Shown one piece after another: positions 36,478-45,273 of a stretch of DNA of 64,000 nt. The stretch spans positions 1 to 64,000 of the forward strand of contig NZ_QBJD02000002.1 of NCBI RefSeq assembly GCF_003057745.1. The letters run 5' to 3'. Source of the DNA: Enterobacter sp. RIT418 (GTDB taxonomy: Bacteria > Pseudomonadota > Gammaproteobacteria > Enterobacterales > Enterobacteriaceae). The position numbers were made by a program, and so were the translations under genes. The notes beneath the pieces are model-generated. The model was not told the origin of the DNA, ran no database searches, and worked only from the letters and a program-made list of their open reading frames with translations. The first letter of the stretch is position 1. Each line of letters begins with the position of its first letter.

Positions 36478-37434
36478 TTATTTTCCTTCATTCACAATGT
36501 GGGTGCCGGTTTCGCCGCGCAGCGCCGCGGGCAGGCACTCCGGCGAGGTGATAATCACGCGCCTGCCGCCGTGGTGTAAAAATTCCAGCGAGGCGACGAT
36601 TTTCGGCAGCATGCTGCCCGCCGGGAAGTGGCCTTCGGCCATATAGCGCGTCATTTGCGCCACGCTGACCACGTCCAGCGCCTGCTGGTTCGGCTTGCCG
36701 AAGTGAACGCACACCTTCTCCACGCCGGTGGTGATCACCAGCACGTCGGCGCCGATCTCGCGGGCCAGCAGCGCGGTGGAGAGATCTTTATCGATGACCG
36801 CATCAACGCTGTGATAATCCCCCTGCGCCGAGCGCACAACGGGAATGCCGCCGCCGCCCGCGCCGATCACCACAAAGCCTTTTTGCGTCAGCGCCTTGAT
36901 GGCATCCGCCTCGACGATGCGAACGGGCTGCGGCGAGGCCACCACGCGACGATAGCCCCGGCCTGAATCCTCGACAAAATGCCAGTCCGGATGAGCACGC
37001 TGCAGTTCGTCGCGCTGCGCCTCGCTGAAGAAGGCGCCAATCGGTTTTGTCGGGTGCGTAAAGCCGGGATCGTCTTTATCCACTTCTACCTGGGTGACGA
37101 CCGTGACCGCTTTTTGCTCCCCGCGCCCCGCCAGACGGTTGTTAAGCGCCTGCTGGATCAGGTAGCCGATGCCGCCCTGGGTATCCGCCACGCAGTTCGC
37201 CAGCGGCGTCAGCGGCAGCCCTTCCCGTTCGTGGGCAATTTCGGCGCGGCGCAGATCCAGCCCCACCTGCGGGCCGTTGCCGTGGGTGAGGACGATGTCA
37301 TAGTCCGACGCCAGCATCTCCAGCACGGACTCTGCCACCGCTTTTACCGCCTGCGCCTGGTGCTCGACCGACTGGCTGGCGTTATCTTTGATAATGCTGT
37401 TGCCGCCGATGGCGACGACCATGAGTTGTTTCAT
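36478..37434 (-). CDS. arcC: Carbamate kinase
   Basis: 318 residues with the amino-acid kinase fold: VVAIGGNSIIKD at the start, LTHGNGPQVG, FVVIGAGGGGIPV, VIDKDLSTALLA, and the C-terminal GTHIV. Carbamate kinases of catabolic operons convert carbamoyl phosphate plus ADP to ATP, CO2 and ammonia. Next to FdrA and DUF1116 it matches the role of YbcF/AllK in E. coli allantoin fermentation. AAGGAAC precedes the start. Translation probably couples to the amidohydrolase. Confidence 0.93.
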   Translation of the reverse strand: MKQLMVVAIGGNSIIKDNASQSVEHQAQAVKAVAESVLEMLASDYDIVLTHGNGPQVGLDLRRAEIAHEREGLPLTPLANCVADTQGGIGYLIQQALNNRLAGRGEQKAVTVVTQVEVDKDDPGFTHPTKPIGAFFSEAQRDELQRAHPDWHFVEDSGRGYRRVVASPQPVRIVEADAIKALTQKGFVVIGAGGGGIPVVRSAQGDYHSVDAVIDKDLSTALLAREIGADVLVITTGVEKVCVHFGKPNQQALDVVSVAQMTRYMAEGHFPAGSMLPKIVASLEFLHHGGRRVIITSPECLPAALRGETGTHIVNEGK

Positions 37435-37464
37435 TTTTGTTCCTTTGAGAAGGTGCGGTATTTT

Positions 37465-37546
37465 CCCCTCACCCTAACCCTCTCCCCTATGGGGAGAGGG
37501 AACGATTACACCCTCTCCCCATAGGGGAGAGGGCTGGGGTGAGGGG
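37465..37546. repeat. Inverted pair of GC-rich palindromic repeats
   Basis: CCCCTCACCCTAACCCTCTC ... and its inverted copy ending GGGGTGAGGGG, each with its own CTCTCCCC/GGGGAGAG hairpin, between the permease and carbamate kinase genes. It could form a large cruciform-like RNA and lower downstream expression. Confidence 0.85.
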
Positions 37547-37551
37547 CAATA

Positions 37552-39096
37552 TCAGGACTCAGAAACCGTCGCGCTTGCGCTCGCCGTCTCGCGACTATCA
37601 AGGAAATGCTTCACCACGAACATGCCGCCCATCATCAGGTAGGCCGTGACGAACATCAGCGAGCTGCCCTCGGCGAAGCCGACCGCCGGCGCGTGGATCA
37701 CGCCAAACAGCGCCAGCAGCGCCCCGCCCGCGGCGGCGACGGCTCCGCGCAGCGGCTTGTTGATGATGGCGAAGATGGCAATGCAGCCCCAGAGCATGCT
37801 GGCAAGCGGCGCGCCGCTGCCCAGATGCACCAGGCCTTCGTAGTAAATGCCCTTGCTGTGCAGCACGTCGGTGCCGATTGTTGCCGCGCTGGTGCCCGCC
37901 GCCCCCATCACGCTGTTCATCATGGTCAGCGCCCAGTTGGCGATCCACGGGAACAGGCAGATGAAGATCACGGGCACCTCCACCTTCGGCGTTTCGCGCA
38001 CCACCTGGTTGGCGGTGACCACCCCGATAAAGACCAGAATCGGCACGATGGCGGTCATCGGGATGATGGCGAGCATAAAGGCCCCCAGCCCGAACAGCGG
38101 CACGATGAACATGGTGACGCCGGAGGCCAGCGTATAACCGATGCTCGCCCCCATCGCTTTCCAGCCCGCGTGGCCGACGTAGACCGTCACCGGGAACGGG
38201 TTGCCCATCAGGCAGCCGAGCATCGACGCCAGGCCGTTCGCCAGCATCACCTTGCGGGTCGGGTATTCATCCCCCGCCGCGTGGGCGCTCTCGATATTTT
38301 CGAGGTCGAAGATGTAGTTCGCCAGCCCCAGAGGAACCGCCGAGGCCAGGTACGGCAGCGCGTGCGGCAGCCCCTGCATAAAGCCTTCGATATGCACCGA
38401 CGGCGGGTTAAAGCCGAACGAGGACATCGACGCTTTTATCGCCTCCGGGCTTTGCAGGCCGGAGATCCACGCAAGCAGAGTGCCGGCAACCAGCAGCAGC
38501 AGGCCGGTCGGGATGCGGGCGAAGATCGGCTTTTTGCCAAACCAGTTAATGAATATCAGCAGCAGCACGATGAAGGAGACGGTCGGCGCTTCGAACGCCT
38601 GCAGCATCGGGTTCATCGCCAGCAGCAGCAGGCCTAAGCCGGAGAGGCACGACAGCAGCACGGTGCGCGGGATCATCCTGCGGATGGTTTCGCCTAAGAA
38701 CGAACCGCCCGCCAGAATCAGCGCCTCCACGAAGCACCACACCAGGCCAATCTGGATGGCGAAATCCGCGTCGCCCGTCTGCTGATAAACCGGCATCAGC
38801 ACCAGAAAGGTGACGGTAAAAATCGACGGGGCGCTCGGGCCCGACGGCAGTGCGGTGACGTCCGTTCGCCCGGTGGCACGGGCCATCTGCAGACCAAACC
38901 ACGTATAGCAAACGCTGGCCACCAGCACCGCCAGCCCGAAGGCCGGCGCGATGCGTCCATAAACAATTTCCTTCGGGATGCCGACGACAAAAATGAGCAG
39001 CCCCATCATGGTCAGCAGATTGGTCAGGTTGTTGGTCATCAACCCGAAATACGCCGCCCAGTCACCTCTTTTCCACTCCAGCTTGATGTTTTTCAT
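37552..39096 (-). CDS. NCS2-family (xanthine/uracil-type) permease
   Basis: 514 residues, about 12-14 hydrophobic helices. The NCS2/AzgA-like features include the N-terminal GDWAAYFGLMTNNLTNLLTMMG, TGRTDVTALPSGPSAPSIF, and DLENIESAHAAGDEYPTRKVMLANG (the conserved transmembrane-10 type acidic motif). Such carriers import purines, pyrimidines or related heterocycles. Within this cluster it probably brings in the substrate, or a product of the periplasmic amidohydrolase. It starts 11 nt after the DUF1116 gene. Confidence 0.88.
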   Translation of the reverse strand: MKNIKLEWKRGDWAAYFGLMTNNLTNLLTMMGLLIFVVGIPKEIVYGRIAPAFGLAVLVASVCYTWFGLQMARATGRTDVTALPSGPSAPSIFTVTFLVLMPVYQQTGDADFAIQIGLVWCFVEALILAGGSFLGETIRRMIPRTVLLSCLSGLGLLLLAMNPMLQAFEAPTVSFIVLLLIFINWFGKKPIFARIPTGLLLLVAGTLLAWISGLQSPEAIKASMSSFGFNPPSVHIEGFMQGLPHALPYLASAVPLGLANYIFDLENIESAHAAGDEYPTRKVMLANGLASMLGCLMGNPFPVTVYVGHAGWKAMGASIGYTLASGVTMFIVPLFGLGAFMLAIIPMTAIVPILVFIGVVTANQVVRETPKVEVPVIFICLFPWIANWALTMMNSVMGAAGTSAATIGTDVLHSKGIYYEGLVHLGSGAPLASMLWGCIAIFAIINKPLRGAVAAAGGALLALFGVIHAPAVGFAEGSSLMFVTAYLMMGGMFVVKHFLDSRETASASATVSES

Positions 39097-39107
39097 GGAT
39101 GCTTGCC

Positions 39108-40523
39108 TTATAAAAAGTAGCGTTCGCGGAAGGTCAACAGCGCCTTTTCAAAACAGCTAAACGGCGGGTGAACGATGCCCGCCCCGATCATGCCAATGCC
39201 CGCGTCTTTATGGGCAATGGCGGTGTTGATCACCGGCAGAATGCCGCTGCCGGCCACTTTGGTGATGTCGATGGCGCTCGGTATGCCCATAAAGGAGAGC
39301 AGCGGAATGGTGACGTTCGGATTTTCACCGAGGGTGATTTCGCGCATCTGGCGCGAGAAGTCGATGGCTTCGTCCACCGTGCCGCCCACCAGCGCCACAA
39401 TCGCCGGGGCCGTCGCCATCGCAAAGCCGCCGATGCCGTAGGTTTCGGTAATCGCGCTGTCGCCGATGTCCAGCCCGGAGTCTTCCGGCTTATAGCCCGC
39501 GAACATCGGGCCAATCACCTGCTGCGCCGGGCCGGTAAACCACTGCCCCGGCAGGCCGGACACGCGCAGGCCAAACTCGTAGCCGTTGCGCGCCATGGTG
39601 GTGACCACGGTGCTGTACTCGATGCCGTGCGCGGCGTCCAGCGCGGCTTTGCACATCGCCATCCACGTCGGGCCGGAGAAGTAGTCGCTGCTGGCGACGA
39701 ACTCGAACACCTCGCGCTGCTGCTCCACCGGATAACCGGCCTGAATCAGACCCGGCGTCAGCGCCTGGATCAGCAGCGTGGTGCCCGCGTTGTTGCGGTT
39801 GTGGCACTCGTCGCCCATGTGCAGGGCCTGGGCCAGCATCAGGCGCAGATCGATTTCGCCGATAATCTTCATCGCGTCGCGCAGCATCGGGCCGAGCACG
39901 TCGCGCATCCAGTTCAGGCGGTCGATCACGCTCTGGTCGTTAGCGCCCATGCGCAGGATCTTCGCCATCTGCTCGCTGAGGTTGGTAAACGCGCGGTTGC
40001 CGTAGGTTTTGTTCTCGACGATGTGCATAAACATCGACGCGGAGGTGACGCCCGCCATCGATCCCACGCAGTCGTGCTCGTGACACGGCGAGAAGGTGAT
40101 GTCGCCCGACGCCGCGACGCGCTCCGCGTCTTCGATATCTTTCGCCAGCCCTTCAAACACCAGCGCCCCGGTCACCGCGCCCTTCATCGCGCCGCACATG
40201 TTTTCCCACGAGACGGGCGGACCGGCGTGAAGAATGGTGGTGCGGGTCATTCCCGGCACGACGTTAATCGCCTGGTCATAGCCCACCAGCACCGGATGAG
40301 ACTGAATAATGCGCTCCAGCGCAATGGCGTTAGCGGCGGCGATTTTTTCCGCCAGCGGCTTTTCCGCAAGCTGGTCGAGTGCGTCCACCACCTGCATATT
40401 GCCCTGCCCCGGCGGCGTCCAGTCGAGCCGGGTGACGGGAACGTGCTGCTTTTTGAGATCGTCACTGAACATCGCAATGCCGACGTTAATGACGTTCAGC
40501 GGCTGGTTGAATAAGGTCGTCAT
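39108..40523 (-). CDS. ylbE: DUF1116 protein (YlbE/AllG-like), probable carbamoyltransferase subunit
   Basis: 471 residues. Begins MTTLFNQPLNVINVGIAMFSDDL; contains CGAMKGAVTGALVFEGL, SPCHEHDCVGSMAGVTSASM and DECHNRNNAGTTLL, the conserved DUF1116 segments with His/Cys/Asn clusters. E. coli YlbE (AllG) works with FdrA (AllF) and YlbF (AllH) as oxamate carbamoyltransferase, making carbamoyl phosphate. Here FdrA ends one base into this gene, so the pair is retained, but no DUF2877 (AllH) gene is in the cluster. Substrate therefore uncertain. Confidence 0.87.
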   Translation of the reverse strand: MTTLFNQPLNVINVGIAMFSDDLKKQHVPVTRLDWTPPGQGNMQVVDALDQLAEKPLAEKIAAANAIALERIIQSHPVLVGYDQAINVVPGMTRTTILHAGPPVSWENMCGAMKGAVTGALVFEGLAKDIEDAERVAASGDITFSPCHEHDCVGSMAGVTSASMFMHIVENKTYGNRAFTNLSEQMAKILRMGANDQSVIDRLNWMRDVLGPMLRDAMKIIGEIDLRLMLAQALHMGDECHNRNNAGTTLLIQALTPGLIQAGYPVEQQREVFEFVASSDYFSGPTWMAMCKAALDAAHGIEYSTVVTTMARNGYEFGLRVSGLPGQWFTGPAQQVIGPMFAGYKPEDSGLDIGDSAITETYGIGGFAMATAPAIVALVGGTVDEAIDFSRQMREITLGENPNVTIPLLSFMGIPSAIDITKVAGSGILPVINTAIAHKDAGIGMIGAGIVHPPFSCFEKALLTFRERYFL

Positions 40524-42064
40524 TATGCTTTCTCCCCTTTGCAGACAAATTCGCGCGCCAGCAGTCCGGTATTGGTGCTGCTGCTGGCCCAGATGACGCC
40601 CGCGTCGGTCAGCAGCTGGCACTGCTGCGCCAGCGTCTGCGGATCCTGGTCGGTGCCGAGCACGTAGCCGAGGATCGCCAGCGGGCGGCCGTCGGTCTTC
40701 GCGATCGCCTGCGCCTCTTCGATCGCCTCAAGCATGACCCCCACCGGATCCTCGTGCGCGCCGAAGCCCAGCACGAAGTCCATCACGATCACTCCCACTT
40801 CGGGATCGCGCGCCTCCTGCAGCAGGCGGCTGATGCGGTTGGTCGGGTCGATCATCGGGTGCGGCCTGCCGTGGGTGAAATCGTCGTCGCCGAAGTCGAG
40901 GAAGGTATGGGCCTGGCTGACGTTGATGTCTTGCAGGCGTTTAGCCGGATCCGGCTGGATGTTGCTGTAGACGTCGTCGAACTTCTCCAGCGCGGCGAAC
41001 ATCGCCTCGTCGCACAGGGTGCCGCCGCAGAACAGGCCGCGAATGTACTTCTGCTGCGGAGTCAGGCGGGCGCGCACCTCTTCAATCAGCGGCCAGTTGA
41101 GCGGGTGCAGATCGAGAGACTCTTTTTTAATGCCGGTCAGCAGCACCGCCTTCAGCGCCGCCTCTTTGGTGCCGCGGGCAAACTGAAGGCCGTCCTCATC
41201 GGCGGGCGGTTCGCTGCGGCCAAGGAAGCAAACGACCACCGGCTTACGGCAGGCGCGGGCGCGGGCCAGCACCTTTTCGGCTACGGCGGGCGCAGGCGGC
41301 TTAGAGATCAGCGCAATCACCTCGGTGGCATCATCGGCTTCGAGCATGGCGATGGCGTCGAGCATCATCAGGCCGCCGATCTTTTCGCTAAGATCGCGCC
41401 CGCCGGTGCCGATCAGCTGCGATATGCCGCCGCCAAACTCGTGAATGCGCACGCTCAGCTCCTGGCTGCCGGTGCCGGAGGCGCCGACGATGCCGATCGG
41501 CCCGCGGCGCACCGCGTTGGCAAAGCAAAGACCCGCGCCGTTGATGATGGCGGTGCCGCAGTCCGGCCCCATCATCAGCAGCCCTTTCTGGTGCGCCAGC
41601 TGCTTCAGCGCCAGCTCGTCGTCGAGCGACACGTTGTCGGAAAACAGCATCACGTTGAGATCGTTTTCCAGCGCCTGGCGCGCCTCGCGGGCGGCAAAGG
41701 TGCCGTTGACGGAGATGACCGCCAGGTTAGCGTCGGGGCGATGGGTTTTGGCGCTGGCAATCGTCGCGTAGCGCGCCTCGTGGGAGCCCGCGCTCTCCTT
41801 ACGCGTGAACAGCGCTTCAATGGCGGCCAGGGTTTCATCATTCGCCGCCTCGCCTTTAATGACGATCATCAGGTCGCCGTTTTTGGCCTCATTTAATTCC
41901 GGCGTCAGCAGCCCGAGGTTTTTTAATACGCCCTTGTTCATTTCGGTCGCCATCGCCACAAACGCCTGCTCAACGCCCGGCAATTTATTGGCTTTGGTGG
42001 AGACCGACATTAAGGAGACCGAATCAAAATAGGTATTCTTTTTGATGACAATTTTGGTTGGCAT
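40523..42064 (-). CDS. fdrA: FdrA (AllF-like) acyl-CoA synthetase-fold protein
   Basis: 513 residues. N-terminus MPTKIVIKKNTYFDSVSLMSVS; CoA-binding/ligase-like segments KGLLMMGPDCGTAIINGAGLCFAN and GPIGIVGASGTGSQELS; GGRDLSEKIGG; and the FdrA C-terminal part VIVMDFVLGFGAHEDP. The family is related to succinyl-CoA synthetase alpha subunits and in E. coli is a subunit of oxamate carbamoyltransferase. The start at 42064 follows AGGAG. Stop and next start overlap by one base, consistent with a complex with the DUF1116 protein. Confidence 0.9.
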   Translation of the reverse strand: MPTKIVIKKNTYFDSVSLMSVSTKANKLPGVEQAFVAMATEMNKGVLKNLGLLTPELNEAKNGDLMIVIKGEAANDETLAAIEALFTRKESAGSHEARYATIASAKTHRPDANLAVISVNGTFAAREARQALENDLNVMLFSDNVSLDDELALKQLAHQKGLLMMGPDCGTAIINGAGLCFANAVRRGPIGIVGASGTGSQELSVRIHEFGGGISQLIGTGGRDLSEKIGGLMMLDAIAMLEADDATEVIALISKPPAPAVAEKVLARARACRKPVVVCFLGRSEPPADEDGLQFARGTKEAALKAVLLTGIKKESLDLHPLNWPLIEEVRARLTPQQKYIRGLFCGGTLCDEAMFAALEKFDDVYSNIQPDPAKRLQDINVSQAHTFLDFGDDDFTHGRPHPMIDPTNRISRLLQEARDPEVGVIVMDFVLGFGAHEDPVGVMLEAIEEAQAIAKTDGRPLAILGYVLGTDQDPQTLAQQCQLLTDAGVIWASSSTNTGLLAREFVCKGEKA

Positions 42065-42171
42065 TATTTTCTCCTGATTGCGGATAAAAGGGGGCCGCCA
42101 GCGCGCAGAATGCACGTTGGTAAAATGCGTGTAGTGAAAAGCGGCCAGCCGGCTATCGCTGGCCGAAAAGA

Positions 42172-42777
42172 TTATGCGCCTGCCGCCAGCAGCAGCTCGG
42201 CGATCGCCGTGAAGCCTTTTTCCCGCGCCAGCTCGAGCGGGGTTTTGCCGTATTTATCGGTCATGTGCGGATTCGCGCCGTGATCCAGCAACAGCTTCAC
42301 AATTTCCTGCTGTTTGGCGCCGCCGTCGTTTAGCACGATGGCCTCCAGCAGCGGCGTCCAGCCGACGAAGTTGGTGTGGTTGACGTTAATGTCGGTTTTT
42401 TCCAGCAGCTCGCGCACGACCTCAACGTGGCCTTTTTCGCTGGCGGGGGTAATACCCACGCCGCCGAAGCGCGTCAGGCGATCGAGATCGGGATTCGCCG
42501 GTAGTACGATGCGCAGCAGGGTTACGTCGTTCGTCAGGCAGCTAATCAGGAAGGGGTTAAAGCAGGTCTGATCCTGCATATCGATATCCGCCCCGGCGGA
42601 AATTAACCGCTCAACGCAGGCGTAGTGCTTGTTCAGGCTGGCAATAATAATGGCGGTGCGCTTCTGGCGATTGGTGGCGTTAATATCCACGCCCTTCTCG
42701 ATGCAGGCATTGAGCGCGTCGATATTTCCCTGCTCTGCCGCCAGCAGAAATTCAGTAACGAGTTCAGTTGCAGACAT
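42172..42777 (-). CDS. Ankyrin-repeat protein heading the fdrA cluster
   Basis: 201 residues with about five ankyrin repeats (FLLAAEQGNIDALNACIEKG; RTAIIIASLNKHYACVERLI; GITPASEKGHVEVVRELLEK; GWTPLLEAIVLNDGGAKQQE; KTPLELAREKGFTAIAELLL). No signal peptide or enzyme domain: a cytoplasmic protein-binding scaffold by family. The ATG at 42777 follows GGGAGTC; an upstream start at 42858 is rejected. It is 107 nt upstream of fdrA in the same direction, so likely co-transcribed. Its function in the pathway is unknown. Confidence 0.85.
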   Translation of the reverse strand: MSATELVTEFLLAAEQGNIDALNACIEKGVDINATNRQKRTAIIIASLNKHYACVERLISAGADIDMQDQTCFNPFLISCLTNDVTLLRIVLPANPDLDRLTRFGGVGITPASEKGHVEVVRELLEKTDINVNHTNFVGWTPLLEAIVLNDGGAKQQEIVKLLLDHGANPHMTDKYGKTPLELAREKGFTAIAELLLAAGA

Positions 42778-43099
42778 ATTCAGACTCCCGATGTATTCAT
42801 TTCTGATGAGCCGAGAATAGCAACAGCCCCGGCAGAAAAGAATCCGCTTAAAAAGCATTCATCGACAGCCATTTCATTGTTGAGTTAGATTTAACAATCT
42901 GGCGAAAACGTGCGGCCGTGCAACCTTTTTCTTATGACACACCGCTTTTTAGCCGCGCAAATCTGCATTATGCTTATGGCTCATGAGGCCTTGCCGCACG
43001 CGGCTCGCGAGAAATTGGCAGAACTGTGATCGGCATCAAATGCAGTGTTGCTGTGCTGTTAAAATATGTTCAAAACTGATGGTTGCAGGGAGCCGTGAT
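42778..43099. promoter_or_regulatory. Divergent control region of the fdrA cluster and its LysR regulator
   Basis: 322 nt without a gene, between two divergent starts. It contains the LysR-type box listed separately. No strong consensus sigma-70 promoter stands out. Confidence 0.55.
42876..42898. promoter_or_regulatory. Candidate LysR-type binding site
   Basis: ATTGTT-N11-AACAAT, an inverted repeat containing the T-N11-A motif of LysR regulators, about 100 nt upstream of the ankyrin gene and 200 nt from the regulator gene. Confidence 0.5.
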
Positions 43100-44029
43100 A
43101 TGAATTCCATCTTTACCGAAGAGAACCTGCTGGCCTTCACCACCGCGGCGCGGTTTGGCAGCTTCAGCAAAGCGGCGGCGGAGCTTGGCGTGACCACATC
43201 CGCGATTAGCTACACCATCAAGCGCATGGAGACCGGGCTGGACGTGGTGCTGTTCGTGCGTAATACCCGCAGCATCGAGCTGACCGAGTCCGGGTTTTAC
43301 TTTTACCGCAAGGCCACCGACCTGCTGAACGACTTTCACGCCATCAAGCGCGGGATCGATACCATCTCTCAGGGAATTGAGACGCGGGTGCGCATCTGCA
43401 TTAATCAGCTGCTGTACACGCCGCGCCACACCGCCAGGCTGCTGCAGGTGCTGAAAAAGCAGTTTCCCACCTGCCAGATTACCGTCACGACCGAGGTGTA
43501 TAACGGCGTCTGGGATTCGATCATCAACAACCAGGCCAATATCGCGATCGGCGCGCCGGATACGCTGCTGGACGGCGGCGGGATTGATTACACCGAAATC
43601 GGCGCGATCCGCTGGGTATTTGCCATCGCGCCGACGCATCCGCTGGCGTTTGTGCCGGAGCCGATTGCCGAAAGCCAGCTGCGCCTGTATCCGAACATCA
43701 TGGTCGAAGATACCGCGCACACCATCAACAAGAAGGTCGGCTGGCTGCTGCACGGCCAGGAGGCGATCCTGGTGCCGGACTTTAACACCAAGTGCCAGTG
43801 TCAGATTCTGGGCGACGGGATTGGGTTTCTACCGGAATACATGGTGAGGGACGCGGTGGAAGACGGCCTGCTGATCGCGCGGCGGATTAATAACCCGCGC
43901 CAGGATTCCCGCATGCTGCTCGCTACGCAGCATGCGGCTACCGGCCAGGTCACGCGCTGGATCAAACAGCAGTTTGCTCCGCAGGGCGTGTTAACCGGAA
44001 TTTACAGCGACTTGCTCTGGCGCGCCTAG
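43100..44029 (+). CDS. AllS-like LysR-family activator
   Basis: 309 residues. HTH: LLAFTTAARFGSFSKAAAELGVTTSAISYTIKRME. The effector domain resembles E. coli AllS throughout (INQLLYTPRHTARLL; VYNGVWDSIINNQANIAIGAP; GAIRWVFAIAPTHPLA; VEDTAHTINKKVGWLLHGQ; LGDGIGFLPEYM). AllS activates the anaerobic allantoin genes, so this relative probably senses a related ureide or heterocycle and controls the divergent fdrA cluster. AGGGAG precedes the ATG at 43100; an ORF extension to 42983 is unlikely. Confidence 0.88.
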   Translation: MNSIFTEENLLAFTTAARFGSFSKAAAELGVTTSAISYTIKRMETGLDVVLFVRNTRSIELTESGFYFYRKATDLLNDFHAIKRGIDTISQGIETRVRICINQLLYTPRHTARLLQVLKKQFPTCQITVTTEVYNGVWDSIINNQANIAIGAPDTLLDGGGIDYTEIGAIRWVFAIAPTHPLAFVPEPIAESQLRLYPNIMVEDTAHTINKKVGWLLHGQEAILVPDFNTKCQCQILGDGIGFLPEYMVRDAVEDGLLIARRINNPRQDSRMLLATQHAATGQVTRWIKQQFAPQGVLTGIYSDLLWRA

Positions 44030-44184
44030 CTTTTGGTTTGTACCCAGAAGGCGTGGATGAGGCCGGGAATATAGCCCAGCAGCGTCAAAAGAATGTTCAG
44101 AATAAACGCCCAGCCGAAGCCTTTGCCAAGCAGCACGCCCAGCGGCGGCAAAATAATGGTAAAGACGATACGCCAAAAACCCAT
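44026..44184 (-). CDS. yqaE: YqaE/Pmp3-family small membrane protein
   Basis: 52 residues: MGFWRIVFTIILPPLGVLLG, a second helix LNILLTLLGYIPGLIHAFWV, ending QTKS. Two hydrophobic helices and LPPLGV/GYIPGLIHA are diagnostic of Pmp3/YqaE stress membrane proteins. AGGGAGACATC precedes the ATG. Its stop overlaps the 3' end of the LysR gene by 3 nt (convergent). Confidence 0.93.
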   Translation of the reverse strand: MGFWRIVFTIILPPLGVLLGKGFGWAFILNILLTLLGYIPGLIHAFWVQTKS

Positions 44185-44327
44185 GATGTCTCCCTACAAG
44201 CTAACCAGTTGAAAGTCATGAAAAGTATTGCTCTTTAAGCGTAGCCAGATTAGCGGCAAGCGCCACGGCTAAACGCGCTTTTTACCCTCTTTTACGTTTA
44301 ACGGGCTGGCAGAACGCCCGCCTTTAG

Positions 44328-44359
44328 TTTAGCATTATCTTAATTAAGCAAAGGCTAAA
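44328..44359. promoter_or_regulatory. Inverted repeat before ygaV, probable YgaV operator
   Basis: TTTAGC-N20-GCTAAA in AT-rich DNA directly before the ygaV ATG; ArsR-family repressors typically autoregulate from such sites. Confidence 0.45.
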
Positions 44360-44364
44360 TTAAC

Positions 44365-44664
44365 ATGAACGAACTCGAACAGCTCCAGGCCAGCGCCGCG
44401 CAGGCCGCCGCGTTACTTAAGGCGATGAGCAACCCAAACCGGCTGCTGATCCTCTGCATGCTCTGCGGCGCGCCGGGCACCAGCGCGGGCGAACTGGCGC
44501 GCGCCACGGGCCTTAGCGCATCCGCCACCTCGCAGCATCTGGCGCGTATGCGCGACGAGGGCCTGATCGACAGCACGCGAGACGCCCAGCGCATCCTCTA
44601 TGCCATCAAAAATGATGCCGTCAACCAGCTCATTAGCACCCTGAAAACCCTTTACTGCCCGTAA
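44365..44664 (+). CDS. ygaV: YgaV, ArsR-family sulfur/redox-sensing repressor
   Basis: 99 residues. Winged HTH of the ArsR/BigR type: LLKAMSNPNRLLILCMLCGAPGTSAGELARATGLSASATSQHLARMRDEGLI. The Cys in LCMLC fits a BigR/SqrR-like sulfide sensor, as reported for E. coli YgaV. It is followed after 9 nt by ygaP, its usual partner. Confidence 0.93.
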   Translation: MNELEQLQASAAQAAALLKAMSNPNRLLILCMLCGAPGTSAGELARATGLSASATSQHLARMRDEGLIDSTRDAQRILYAIKNDAVNQLISTLKTLYCP

Positions 44665-44673
44665 GGAGCCGCT

Positions 44674-45195
44674 ATGTCTTTACCTCTACTTTCGCCCCAG
44701 CAGGCCAGCGCGCTGCTCGCTGAAGGCGCGACGCTAATCGATATCCGCGATCCGGACGAGCACGCCCGCGAGCGCATCGCCGGGGCGCGCTCTGTTCCGC
44801 TCGACGCCCTGCCCGCCGGGCTGCACGTTAAGCCCGGCGATACGGTGATTTTTCACTGCCAGTCCGGCATGCGCACGTCGAACAACGCCGGGCGGCTCGC
44901 GCAGGCTGCTCCCCTGGCACACGGCTGGCTTCTTGAGGGCGGCATTCAGGGCTGGAAGCAGGCCGGGCTGCCGACCGTTGAAGATAAATCCCAGCCGCTT
45001 CCGCTGATGCGCCAGGTGCAAATTGCCGCAGGCGCGCTGATCCTGTGTGGCGTAGCGCTGGGCTACAGCGTGTCATCGGGCTTTTTCCTGCTCAGCGGGT
45101 TTGTCGGCGCGGGCCTGCTGTTTGCCGGGGTGACCGGCTTTTGCGGCATGGCGCGGCTGCTGAAGGTGATGCCGTGGAACCGACGCCCCTCGTAA
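44674..45195 (+). CDS. ygaP: YgaP, membrane-bound rhodanese (thiosulfate sulfurtransferase)
   Basis: 173 residues: a rhodanese domain (about 1-105; [20 protein letters not shown]; active Cys62 in [11 protein letters not shown]) and two C-terminal transmembrane helices (about 117-160) from the DUF2892-type tail. It handles sulfane sulfur at the inner face of the membrane and is co-transcribed with ygaV. AAGGAG precedes the start. Confidence 0.93.
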   Translation: MSLPLLSPQQASALLAEGATLIDIRDPDEHARERIAGARSVPLDALPAGLHVKPGDTVIFHCQSGMRTSNNAGRLAQAAPLAHGWLLEGGIQGWKQAGLPTVEDKSQPLPLMRQVQIAAGALILCGVALGYSVSSGFFLLSGFVGAGLLFAGVTGFCGMARLLKVMPWNRRPS

Positions 45196-45273
45196 GGCGT
45201 AATCGCTGAAATAGATTGTACGCCCCAGCGCGCGTGGGCTAAGGTGAAAACACACCAATGAAGAGGAGGTACT

